Source: Icerya purchasi
Taxonomy: Eukaryota > Arthropoda > Insecta > Hemiptera > Monophlebidae
Reading direction: 5' to 3'
Assembly: GCA_039619475.1 (NCBI GenBank)
Contig: CM077115.1
Coordinates: 593,551,643-593,615,642, forward strand
DNA length: 64,000 nucleotides
Notes under the pieces: generated by a model
The model's input: only the letters and a program-made list of their open reading frames with translations
What the model was told of the DNA's origin: nothing
The model's database searches: none
In this document: piece after piece, positions 53,626 to 64,000 of the stretch
Layout of the letters: each line of letters begins with the position of its first letter
Numbering within the stretch: the first letter of the stretch is position 1
Translations under genes and position numbers: made by a program

Positions 53626-56313
53626 CGGGAAGAAGGAAGATATCCAGAACGGCGTCCGAGGGTTCCCTTCGCGACAGGGTTACGGAAAACTTGACGAGTA
53701 CATGGCGGGCGAGGTAGCATAAAAAAAATACATATATACAGTTAGTACATTTATTTCGGCTTCGTCTACAGAAAACTTCTCCGCCACCTGATTTGGCATT
53801 TTAGCCGGAATTTGAGGTTTTGTTTTTTTGTTTTGTCATCTTCGAGACTCAGTTCACCCACCACCTTAGACCCGGTTCTGGTATAAATGAGGCGTGGGTG
53901 AGAATATTTATAACATCGTCGACCATCATAAGTGAATCCCGTAAAGCGTTCGCTATAGGCGGCGTAGGGAATGTAAATAAAAAAAATAATTGTATAGTTA
54001 TATTTTTGTGTTAACACGAGAACGCGGTGTGACGTCATTGCGTTTTGTTCCTTTTGTTGTTTGGTGTTTGTCAAATTAATTGTTGTGATTGAGCTTCGCT
54101 CGATGTGTTTTTTTGTCACGCTGCCTCGTAGGTTCGTTATGTTTTATTTTGTAATTTAATTAAAAGTGCAGCGAGGATTTAAATTAATGTAGTCAAAATA
54201 ATGCGATTTTGGTCGCGAGTTTCGCTGGATTTAGACGCTCGCGATATATATATATATTTACGTGTGGGTTGAGGGACGACATGTGAGAATATTTGCGCGG
54301 ATGTGAGTGAGGGTGCGTGTGCACCAGGTCAGTCCGGTGGCATGCGCCGTGGGAAGGCATGCAAAGTAGACCAGTTATCGTGATGGTTTTCGTTCGGCAG
54401 TTTTCCTAAATTTCCTATTCTCTATTCCAATTTCGTTTTCCTAATCCTTTCCTAGTTTCCTGGCGGTGTACGTGTTTGGGACCATATTTTCGGTTTTTTG
54501 TGGTGCCCGTCGCGTTGTTAGGGTATTGGACGAGGTCTCGTGTACCAGGGCCCTTGTGTTTATTGGTTTTGAGAATTTTTTGAATTTTGGTCTGGGCCTG
54601 GGCATGAGGTTGCTCGTAGTCTTTTTTGGGTGCATGGAGCACAAATTTATGGCGGGACCACGATCTAATTTTGTTGTATTGAGGAGGTCGGCACGTGCAC
54701 ATTTCTTCTCTCTTGTCTTTTTCTTTTTTTTTTCTCCGTTGTCGCCGACGACGTTGGTTTTGATGGATGTTTTGTTGGATTTTAAATTGGTTTGTATTTT
54801 ACTTGGGTCGGCACTAAGCCGTTTAATTTGTTCTTTTTGGGAGTCTGCAGGCGTGGACCTGGACTCAATTCTCTTGAGAGGTCGCAGGCATGGCCTGACC
54901 TGACCTAGTCATCCGAGCGTGTCGGCTCGGCATTTAAGTTTGTGTATATCGTTTTTTGAGTTTTGTGTCATTTTATTAATATTAGGGTGCCGTACACAAG
55001 TTTCAGCAAAATTTGATAATTTGTTTTCTTTTGTTATTTTGGGACCTGGTGCTAGTCGTCCCAATGCCTTATGTACAGAGTATGTTCGAGGTATGAATGT
55101 GGACCTATACGGCGGAGATATGTTCAGGACTCTGTTGCTCGGCAGTGGATAGTCCGAATCCGATGATTCTTTGGCACCTAAGTTTTCATCCAAAACTCTT
55201 GTTTTGGATGGAAATGGGGGTGGATAGTGATACGGATTTGGTACTTTTGGCGCTATCTGTTATTCGACGTTTGAGCTAGAAATTATTCTTCGATGTATTC
55301 ATTAATTCTCGGTTTCTCAAACGTCGATATATTTTACATCGCCGTTTTGTCTTGTCTTGATAGCTTATCTGCCCGATACCAAAAATCCCCGAGATCAGTG
55401 GCGTGATCGGCGAGTACACGGTCGCGCTGGGGTAGAGACGCAATAGTGTCTGAGTGGTAGTGGTCAGTGATGATATGCGCGTGCGGCAAGAAGCGCAGAA
55501 TAAGATGTGCCGAGTAATGTCGAGCCGAGAGAACATTATAAAAGGCAGGGTAATTTACGCGCTAGTAATTTAATAAATGTTCTAGAAAAATCGGCGGTTA
55601 TTATATTAATTGATAAGGTACCGGGTAATTTCAGCGAGTCGTCTATATCGTTTGGAATAGCCCATCGTGTACCGAAATCTTCGTACGTGCATCTTGCACT
55701 ATAAGTCGATAGTCAGATTAATTGTTCACGCGGGCGAGTCGTGTTTTCTCGTGGCTCGAAAAAGAACTTTCGTTGTAATTTGGTCGTTGCCGTCACGTGT
55801 TACCGTTTAGCCCAATGGTGAAAATTCATCGTGCATTCAATGCAGTCGACCGAATTTTCGTTTTTTTGTATAAATTTCTTTGTGCTTACTAGTCGAAACC
55901 GCATTTCTTTTCTCGTATGCATTTATTATGCGGTTGCGTCGCTTGTCTGTGATTATTATGAATACATACGTTCTTTTTTAATAAAAGGTTTTCATTTTGA
56001 ACACGTGGTGAGAGAAAGGGTCTCATGAATTCTCCTGCTGGAGAAACTGCCGTTATTCCGGTGTTTTTTATTGTTTCGTTGTTTTCTTTTTTACTTCGAA
56101 TATTAGTAACAATAATAATAAAAAATAAAAGCCTAATGCTCGAAAAAGGGGTTTCCGATAAATTTTAAGTGTTCGCATAAAATAGCGTCCGGAACAGTGA
56201 CCGAGAGTATCGATCTGCATCATCGGGGATGTAACAGGGACTAATCGAGGATGAGCGGATCTGCATCAATATATACAGAATCGTTTCATGTGAAAAAGTC
56301 ATTACACTCACCT
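53626..56313. other. G/T-rich stretch without recognised gene
   Basis: The plus strand is strongly G/T-rich at about 54.2-55.2 kb, which opens long spurious frames on both strands (145 aa plus at 54466, 95 and 94 aa minus). None shows a motif I recognise. The region could be a long non-coding RNA, an element 5' UTR or promoter, or decayed TE sequence. GC-richer patches at 55.4-55.8 kb are also unexplained. Confidence 0.4.
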
Positions 56314-56754
56314 TGTAGGGATAATGAAATATAATAATTTCTTTAATACAAATATTTTATTATTTAGAAATAAGCGTTATTAAAAATTATCAACCATTAA
56401 TTTTATATTCAATTTTTTATATATTAAAAATATAATTTGTAATCGGTGAATTATTAATACTCGAATAGGCGAGTAACAGTGTTCACACGACTCGGCCAAA
56501 TAATTCCAGGAAAACTATCTTCTCTTTGTTCTCTCAGACGATTAAGATGATTATGCAATAATGTCGGATTACTCGGTTCTTTCTTGAAGACGACGATACG
56601 TTTCTTCTACGATATTTCAATGATTACACGTATTTTAATGTGCACGAACTGATAAAAAATTAATTGTGTCAATAAATTCTGTTTATTTTATAAAAATATT
56701 CCTGTTCAATTTATTGTTCACATTAAAAATGTCTGGAGCAAACGAGCTTCAACA
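56314..56754 (+). repeat. Gypsy (Mag-like) LTR 1 (441 bp)
   Basis: It starts TGTAGGGATAATG and ends CTTCAACA (TGT...ACA ends). It is followed within 3 bp by a primer binding site. It is 441 bp, the same length as LTR 2, and differs at roughly eight positions I could count. Confidence 0.9.
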
Positions 56755-56757
56755 TAT

Positions 56758-56850
56758 TGGTGACCCCGACGTGATCAGATGTTGATCATCGCTGTAGCAA
56801 CCGACGTGATTAGATGTTGATCATCGCTGTAGCAATCGACGTGATCAGAA
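56758..56850 (+). promoter_or_regulatory. Primer binding site with 35-bp tandem repeat
   Basis: TGGTGACCCCGACGTGATC (56758-56776) right after the LTR looks like a tRNA 3'-end complement, as used by Gypsy elements. From 56767 a 35-bp unit (CGACGTGATCAGATGTTGAT plus CATCGCTGTAGCAAC) repeats at 56802 and partly at 56837. Only the first unit is preceded by TGGTGACCC, so only it is a full PBS. Confidence 0.8.
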
Positions 56851-57085
56851 AAGTGTTTGGATTTTATGTTAGCCTATACAGCATAAGCTGCTGAAAAACA
56901 ATGATCCACGAACTTATCTACCAACTACGATTTCGACAGGTAAAGTTTCAAATCGTTACGTTTACTGAAAATTATTTGAATCAACTTTTCACTTTGTTTC
57001 GCGTTTGAGCCATTTCGTACGCCCGTGGCTGACAAAGAATTCGATTTTAAAATACAGTATCGAAAAAAAAAAACTTTTATCAACG

Positions 57086-57894
57086 ATGGAGGCCCAAAGT
57101 TCCTCGTTAAATAATAGCTCAATTTCTGGACCAACAATGGTACAGCAGAATCGAATTTTGGTGCCACCATTCTGGAAAAGAGACCCTAAGTCGTGGTTTG
57201 CTAAAGTGCAACTCCAATTCCAATTAGCTGGTATAGAGGATGATACAGCAAAATTCCTTCACATTGCTGGAGGATTAGACGAAGACGTATTTCGTAGAGT
57301 AAAACGGGTGATCGTGAATCCACCGATCACAGAAAAATATGACAACCTTAAAAAAACGCTAATCCGATGTTATGGAGAAGCTGAATCGGTTCGTTTTCAT
57401 AAGTTAATGAATGAAGTACTTCACAGTTGTCAGACCAGATGCGAGATCTCATGGGAGATCAACTAAATGACGAACTACTCAAATCGCTTTGGATTGGAAA
57501 ATTACCAACACAAATACAATTAGGAGTAACTGCGCTCAGAGACATCGAGTTGGACAAATTGGCAGAAGTAGCTGACAGCATGCATCTGACATTAAAACAA
57601 AATTCCATCAACACGATTGAGAGGCAAAGACCGGCCAGACCAGATACGAAAACTAATATTGAATCTGTACTAGAGACGATCTCGAACCGATTATCGAAAC
57701 TTGAGGAAGCAGTTGCGATCCGACCGATTCCAAGAAAAGAATTCAGTTTTCAGTCGAACTATCGACCAAAGACGAAGACGATAGTTCCTATCGAGCCAAA
57801 TGAGGAGTACTGTTGGTTTCACCAGAAATATGGTGAGAAAGCTACCCTAAAGGCTGACCACCTTGTCGTTATGAGCAAAAGAAAGCCACCATAG
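57086..57894 (+). pseudogene. gag: Gypsy gag (capsid-like), frameshifted
   Basis: It starts at MEAQSSSLNNSSISG (57086), followed by the Mag-type capsid region (PPFWKRDPKSWFAKVQLQF). After a short deletion and frame change near 57427 the second half continues (SDQMRDLMGDQLNDELLKSL, LDKLAEVADSM) and ends near CWFHQKYGEKAT, where related Gag proteins place their C-terminal Cys/His region. The open frame upstream of 57086 is not needed. The same break is present in the second copy at 63068. Confidence 0.83.
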
Positions 57895-57914
57895 CATTTG
57901 TAGACAAACAAGTA

Positions 57915-60900
57915 ATGGTTATTAATGAAAGTTGCCGATTGTATGTCCGAGATCGTCTGTCAGGGAGACAATTTTTGGTGGACACCGGAGCTCAATGTTC
58001 AGTAGTTCCTGCAACACTTATAGAACGACAACGTTCAGAAACGTACGCACTATTGGTCGCAGCCAATGGCTCGCCGATTCCCACGTTTGGGAAACGATCG
58101 TTAACGTTTGATTTGGGCGCAAACAAAAAGTTCGTTTGGGAATTCGTAATCGCCGGTGTACCTGTTCTTATTTTGGGCGCCGACTTCCTAAATAACGCTC
58201 AAATAATTGTTGATATACGGAATCGGTGCATTTCAGTACAAGAGGATAGCAAATTTGTCCGAGGAGAAATGCAAGTCGTGGAAGTCGCTGGCGTGAGATG
58301 GCTGAAAACAATAAATACAGTAATCCAGGAGTATGAGGACCTCGCCAATAGCTCAATAGTGAAGCCCAAACAGCACACCGAAGTGAGACACTACATTGAA
58401 ACCACCGGACCTCCAGTCACTAGAGCACGACGAACAACACCGGAGAAAGTGCAATACATTAAAAAGGCATATGAAGAAATGATCCGTGAGGGAATTTGCC
58501 GACTGTCCACATCGCCGTGGGCTAGTGCGCTAATATTAGCACTAAAACCAGGGAATGAGTGGAGGTTATGTGGAGATTATCGCCGATTAAATCAGGTAAC
58601 CGTGCCTGACCGTTATCCTTTACCTAATATACAAGACATAAACGTATGGTTATCCGGTGCACGTATTTTTTCCAAAATCGATCTTTGCAAAGCACATCAT
58701 CAAATACCTATGAACCCGTGCGACATACCAAAGGCAGCAGTGATAACGCCATATGGGTTATTTGAATATTTGGTAATGCCTTTTGGTCTCCGGAATGCCA
58801 GTGAAACCTTTCAACAATATATGGATGACATATTCCGATCAATACTATACGCTATTCCTTATGTTGACGACATTCTGGTTGCATCAAAATCAGTGGAGGA
58901 ACATATCACCCATCTGAGAACTGTCCTACAAAAATTGCGAGACAACGAGCTGAAAATCAATAAAGATAAGTGTTCATTCGGCGTAGAGACAGTCACATTT
59001 GTAGGTTTTGAAATTTCAGAAAATGGTACTCGACCAGATCGAAGGCGTACTGAAGCAATAGATGAATATCCAAGACCTGATAACGTCGCAAGTTTAAGAA
59101 GATTTTTGGGAATGATAAATATTTATCACCGATTTATCCCACATGCAGCTGAATTGCTCGCACCACTGCAAGAGCTAATCAAGGGTGCAACAAAGCGAGA
59201 CATGCGACCTATTACCTGGAATAACGCCACCGAAGAAGTGTTCATGAAGGCTAAGTCAGAATTGAAAAAGTGCGTCACTTTAGCGCATTCGATTATAAAC
59301 GCTCGCCTTATTATGACCTGTGACGCATCGGCAACGGCGATTGGAACAGTGCTGAGTCAGGTAAATCATGAGCAGTCAGAACCACTTGCGTTATTCTCTC
59401 GAAAACTTAGCGATACCGAACGCCGGTACAGTACGTATGACCACGAACTGCTGTCTGTATTCTCTGCGACACGGCATTTCCGCGATCTAATTGAAGGTCG
59501 CCCAATAACTATATTAACGGACCATAAACCCTTAACTAATGCGTTAAACCGTCCGCTGGAAAGATTGTCACCGAGACAAAGTCGACAGCTAGAATATATT
59601 GCAATATTCGCCGATAATATCAGTCATGTTAAAGGCGAACATAACGTAGTTGCGGATCGCCTATCCAGGATAGAGCAGGTTAACGAACTATCTTTAGGAC
59701 TATTCGAAGAACATCAAGAGAATGGCGTCGAATTAACCCAGTACATAAAAAACCCGAAAGTATCGAAATTGCAGCTATCAAAAGTGGAAATAGACAAAAA
59801 CGACATCTGGATCGACCAGTACCGACGAATTTTCGCGCCACAGAAGTTGAGACAAGCAGTTTACGCAAAGTTTCACAATTTGAAACCCTCATCGTGGAAG
59901 AAAACGTCAATAACCATCAGAAAAAGGTACGTTTGGCCACGGATGAATTCAAATGTACGAGAATGGGCGCGCGCACGTTTGCCATGTCAAAAATAAATCG
60001 GCATACATATGCCCCATTAAACCATTTCCCGGCATCTAAACGGTTCGAACACCTACATGTAGACATAGTAGGACCTCTCCCACCATCAGAAGGAGCTCGA
60101 TATCTACTAACTATGATCGATCGATATACCGCCTGGGTCGAAGCTACACCGATAGGAGATATACACGCCGAGACTGTGGTAACGAACATCGTATCTACCT
60201 GGATCTCACGATTTGGGATTCCACGGGTAATAACATCCGACCGAGGAACGCAGTTCACATCGACACTATTCAGTATATTTACAAATCAGTTTGGGATAAG
60301 CCATATCCCAAAACGACAGCTTACAACTCAAAAGGTAACGGGAATTTGGAACGAATCCATCGAGTGATAAAAGCAGCATTGTGCTATCATGATAAAGAAT
60401 GGACGCGATAAATTCCCCTGGTGCTACTAGGGATATGGAACACAATAACGGAAGCGGGATACACACCTGCTGAAATGGTATTAGTATCTACAGTACGGCT
60501 GCCTGGTGATCTCTTTGCAGAAACTGACGCGAACGTCGACCGTCCATACGAGATAATACATTCTCTACGCTCTACATTAGACACTATGCGACCAAAACCG
60601 CATAGAACGTCAGTCCGTTCGATATTCGTACACAAACAACTAGAAACGTCAACCCATGCGTTTATTCGAGTCGACAGCGTAAGACGCCCATTACATGCAC
60701 TGTATGACGGACCATTTAAAATAATTAATCGTAACCAAAGTCACTACACTATGGATATAAAAGGAAAAATAGATACAGTTTCGATAGACCGCTTAAAACC
60801 AGCGTTTTTTATGTACGATGAAAACGACACAACGGACGAACCTGCAACAAATATTGCAATTGAGGGATCACCTGAAGCAAATCTGGCTAATTCACCGGTG

Positions 60901-60969
60901 ACACCAAATAACAAAAAACATTCGAGATCAGAAAGGGAAGTACGAATACCAATGCAGTACTTAACGTAA
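57915..60969 (+). pseudogene. pol: Gypsy pol: protease, RT, RNase H, integrase; integrase frameshifted
   Basis: The first 693 aa are open. Protease has LVDTGAQCSVVP and ILGADFLN; RT has GDYRRLNQVTVPDRYPLP, FSKIDLCKAHHQIP, MPFGLRNASETFQ and PYVDDILVA; RNase H has MTCDASATAIGTVLSQ, STYDHELLSVF and ILTDHKPL. The integrase region follows, with [12 protein letters not shown] and [11 protein letters not shown] in another frame (59894-60367), and its Glu block in a third frame near 60340. The C-terminal GPF-type end (LYDGPFKIINRNQSHY, VSIDRLKPA) is in the frame 60421-60969. At least two frameshifts and an in-frame stop disable integrase; RT and RNase H look complete. Confidence 0.88.
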
Positions 60970-61357
60970 GTAAATTATTTAAAATGTAAAAATAAAAAAA
61001 CGATTTACATATATACATTTTATATACCGCCTTAACTATGTTGTCCCTTAAATAAAGTAAAAGTTTCATTAAACTGCTTTTATTCCAAAAACAATTTGTT
61101 ATCAAATCTGTTAACTTTAAATGACTTAATTCTATCATGTTTTAAATAAACAAAACGTCTCGAAATTTTATATCTTGACAGATTATATACATTTTATTTC
61201 CGATAAATAAAGAAATAAAGCTTTACATTTTAAATTTATTAAATACGAATTGTACGTTATATCTCGTTATGGAACCAGAAAGTTTCACTTTTTGTCTACA
61301 CATCTGAATTATATATTGTATCAAATTAAGGCATATGTTTACATAGTACTTGCGTAT

Positions 61358-61416
<59 letters not shown>

Positions 61417-61954
61417 TATATTGTGAAAATTTCGGTTACCACTTTATTACTTATCATTTTAAAATAGTCATAATTCAAAAATCGTTAAAGCATGTACATT
61501 AAATTTTAAATATATACAAGTTTTAATTATAATCCGATTATGTAGCTTACGTAGTTTATGTTGAAATACTTGTTCCTATCTGGGTAATAAAAAAAATAAC
61601 AAAACTGTAAAATCTGTACGTGAAACAGCACGCAAAATGTTTTATTTTGTAACTATTTTGTAAGTACCAATATATTATCATGTTTGTTTACATTCTAGCG
61701 AAACCGGTTTTTCCAAATCGAACTTTGTTCCCCGATTCTTTTCGATTCGATTCTTTATTTTCGACTAATTGTTTTAACTCGAATATCGTAATCATATACT
61801 TCTTTATTTTATCATTAAATGTATTCATTTTATTCTTTTCTTTTTATGCATTTCTTATTTTTTAGTTTCATTTTTTTAACTCATTATTATACATAGTTAT
61901 CTTAACCTTAAAATTTTGTCTAGTAAACAAATTTTGTCAGAAAGGGGGAAGTAC
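60970..61954 (+). other. Gypsy 3' non-coding region with (TA)n tract and polypurine tract
   Basis: AT-rich, without ORFs of note. It includes a long (TA)n/(AC)n microsatellite at about 61360-61414 and the polypurine tract at 61941-61951 just before LTR 2. Confidence 0.8.
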
Positions 61955-62395
61955 TGTAGGGATAATGAAATATAATAATTTCTTTAATACAAATATTTTA
62001 TTATTTAGAAATAAGCGTTATAAAAAATTATCAACCATTAATTTTATATTCACTTTTTTATATATTAAAAATATAAATTGTAATCGGTGAATTATTAATA
62101 CTCGAATAGGCGAGTAACAGTGTTCGCACGACTCGGCCGAATAATTCCAGGAAAACTATCTTCTCTTTGTTCTCTTAGACGATTAAGATGATTACGCAAT
62201 AATGTCGGATTACTCGGTTCTTTCTTGAAGACGACGATACGTTTCTTCTACGATATTTCAATGATTACACGTATTTTAATGTGCACGAACTGATAAAAAA
62301 TTAATTGTGTCAATAAATTCTGTTTATTTTATAAAAATATTCCTGTTCAATTTATTGTTCACATTAAAAATGTCTGGAGCAAACGAGCTTCAACA
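61955..62395 (+). repeat. Gypsy LTR 2, shared by both tandem units
   Basis: Starts TGTAGGG after AAAGGGGGAAGTAC and ends CTTCAACA, immediately followed by PBS sequence identical to that after LTR 1. It therefore serves as 3' LTR of unit 1 and 5' LTR of unit 2. Confidence 0.9.
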
Positions 62396-62398
62396 TAT

Positions 62399-62491
62399 TG
62401 GTGACCCCGACGTGATCAGATGTTGATCATCGCTGTAGCAACCGACGTGATTAGATGTTGATCATCGCTGTAGCAATCGACGTGATCAGAA
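62399..62491 (+). promoter_or_regulatory. Primer binding site and 35-bp repeat of unit 2
   Basis: Same sequence and spacing as 56758-56850 (offset 5641). Confidence 0.8.
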
Positions 62492-62726
62492 AAGTGTTTG
62501 GATTTTATGTTAGCCTATACAGCATAAGCTGCTGAAAAACAATGATCCACGAACTTATCTACCAACTACGATTTCGACAGGTAAAGTTTCAAATCGTTAC
62601 GTTTACTGAAAATTATTTGAATCAACTTTTCACTTTGTTTCGCGTTTGAGCCATTTCGTACGCCCGTGGCTGACAAAGAATTCGATTTTAAAATACAGTA
62701 TCGAAAAAAAAAAACTTTTATCAACG

Positions 62727-63535
62727 ATGGAGGCCCAAAGTTCCTCGTTAAATAATAGCTCAATTTCTGGACCAACAATGGTACAGCAGAATCGAATTTT
62801 GGTGCCACCATTCTGGAAAAGAGACCCTAAGTCGTGGTTTGCTAAAGTGCAACTCCAATTCCAATTAGCTGGTATAGAGGATGATACAGCAAAATTCCTT
62901 CACATTGCTGGAGGATTAGACGAAGACGTATTTCGTAGAGTAAAACGGGTGATCGTGAATCCACCGATCACAGAAAAATATGACAACCTTAAAAAAACGC
63001 TAATCCGATGTTATGGAGAAGCTGAATCGGTTCGTTTTCATAAGTTAATGAATGAAGTACTTCACAGTTGTCAGACCAGATGCGAGATCTCATGGGAGAT
63101 CAACTAAATGACGAACTACTCAAATCGCTTTGGATTGGAAAATTACCAACACAAATACAATTAGGAGTAACTGCGCTCAGAGACATCGAGTTGGACAAAT
63201 TGGCAGAAGTAGCTGACAGCATGCATCTGACATTAAAACAAAATTCCATCAACACGATTGAGAGGCAAAGACCGGCCAGACCAGATACGAAAACTAATAT
63301 TGAATCTGTACTAGAGACGATCTCGAACCGATTATCGAAACTTGAGGAAGCAGTTGCGATCCGACCGATTCCAAGAAAAGAATTCAGTTTTCAGTCGAAC
63401 TATCGACCAAAGACGAAGACGATAGTTCCTATCGAGCCAAATGAGGAGTACTGTTGGTTTCACCAGAAATATGGTGAGAAAGCTACCCTAAAGGCTGACC
63501 ACCTTGTCGTTATGAGCAAAAGAAAGCCACCATAG
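62727..63535 (+). pseudogene. gag: Gypsy gag of unit 2, same frameshift
   Basis: It matches 57086-57894 with no difference noticed by eye, including the break near 63068. A shared lesion means the copies descend from one already defective element. Confidence 0.85.
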
Positions 63536-63555
63536 CATTTGTAGACAAACAAGTA

Positions 63556-64000
63556 ATGGTTATTAATGAAAGTTGCCGATTGTATGTCCGAGATCGTCTG
63601 TCAGGGAGACAATTTTTGGTGGACACCGGAGCTCAATGTTCAGTAGTTCCTGCAACACTTATAGAACGACAACGTTCAGAAACGTACGCACTATTGGTCG
63701 CAGCCAATGGCTCGCCGATTCCCACGTTTGGGAAACGATCGTTAACGTTTGATTTGGGCGTAAACAAAAAGTTCGTTTGGGAATTCGTAATCGCCGGTGT
63801 ACCTGTTCTTATTTTGGGCGCCGACTTCCTAAATAACGCTCAAATAATTGTTGATATACGGAATCGGTGCATTTCAGTACAAGAGGATAGCAAATTTGTC
63901 CGAGGAGAAATGCAAGTCGTGGAAGTCGCTGGCGTGAGATGGCTGAAAACAATAAATACAGTAATCCAGGAGTATGAGGACCTCGCCAATAGCTCAATAG
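63556..64000 (+). CDS. pol: Gypsy pol of unit 2, protease part (runs off the window)
   Basis: It opens with the same N terminus as unit 1 pol and contains the protease motif LVDTGAQCSVVP and ILGADFLNNAQ. One substitution was noticed (about 63762, GCA to GTA: Ala to Val). The frame is open to the window end. Confidence 0.85.
   Translation, partial: MVINESCRLYVRDRLSGRQFLVDTGAQCSVVPATLIERQRSETYALLVAANGSPIPTFGKRSLTFDLGVNKKFVWEFVIAGVPVLILGADFLNNAQIIVDIRNRCISVQEDSKFVRGEMQVVEVAGVRWLKTINTVIQEYEDLANSSI

Larger units (their letters stand above)
56314..62395 (+). mobile_element. Gypsy (Mag-like) LTR retrotransposon, unit 1 (LTR-internal-LTR)
   Basis: LTR 1, PBS, gag, pol, a ~1-kb 3' non-coding region, polypurine tract (AAAGGGGGAAG, 61941-61951) and LTR 2 are in order. 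Past LTR 2 the sequence does not return to host DNA but repeats PBS and gag at an offset of exactly 5641 bp. Confidence 0.9.

Noticed and set aside
54466..54903. A 145-aa ORF on plus and 95/94-aa ORFs on minus around 54.4-55.2 kb as genes
   Set aside because: They are open because of G/T strand bias; no motif, repeats of hydrophobic or basic residues only, and frames on both strands.
57427..57466. Programmed frameshifting in Gypsy gag
   Set aside because: The frame change lies within the capsid region with residues missing at the joint, and no slippery heptamer is evident; a deletion explains it better.
1..64000. CRISPR arrays, bacterial operons, rRNA genes or host single-copy genes
   Set aside because: No spaced direct repeats of the CRISPR kind, no rRNA-like blocks, and no multi-exon or conserved cellular protein could be supported.

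Overview
This 64 kb window is AT-rich arthropod nuclear DNA, most likely insect. The element mix (Jockey, RTE and I-type LINEs, BEL/Pao, Gypsy with and without env, Penelope-like elements, Helitron, hAT, and a Maverick-type integrase next to viral-type genes) fits an ant or other hymenopteran best, but I hold that only weakly. I found no convincing single-copy host gene. Almost everything recognisable is a mobile element, an endogenous virus-like element, or a repeat nested inside one.

Left part (1-18.4 kb). The 3' end of an env-bearing Gypsy/errantivirus-like provirus (pol end, env-like ORF, polypurine tract, 620-bp LTR) ends at 4153. It sits directly inside an inverted Penelope-like (PLE) fragment. 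Two head-to-tail PLE copies follow; the second has an intact 800-aa RT plus GIY-YIG ORF, and both carry hammerhead-like motifs. Next, on the minus strand, is a broken Jockey LINE (about 8.9-14.3 kb) containing a SINE with exact target-site duplications and a 1.3-kb AT-rich insert. LINE remnants follow (14.65-16.2 kb), then a second PLE family flanked by 34-bp perfect inverted repeats (16.8-18.4 kb).

Central part (18.4-31.6 kb). This is the most interesting region. A decayed Maverick/Polinton- or adintovirus-like element can be followed on the minus strand: packaging ATPase, a coiled-coil/unknown conserved gene, an integrase with chromodomain, and two paralogous genes resembling phage tail fibres. 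A fragment of a phospholipase-like capsid-associated gene lies divergently at the right. Four LINEs (one nested inside another) interrupt it. Three insertion points can be read to near base precision because the viral reading frames continue on the other side.

Right part (31.6-64 kb). LINE scraps are followed by a non-autonomous Helitron, an unclassified hairpin repeat (two copies), and a long decayed I-type LINE on the minus strand whose two ORFs are separated by a deleted BEL/Pao element. Then come a hAT relic with terminal inverted repeats, a LINE copy with a twin-priming inversion, and a G/T-rich stretch with ~200-bp degenerate repeats. The window ends with a young Gypsy (Mag-like) element arranged LTR-internal-LTR-internal, so two internal regions share the middle LTR.

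All boundaries, families and motifs were read by eye. Family names come from motif recognition, not database searches.
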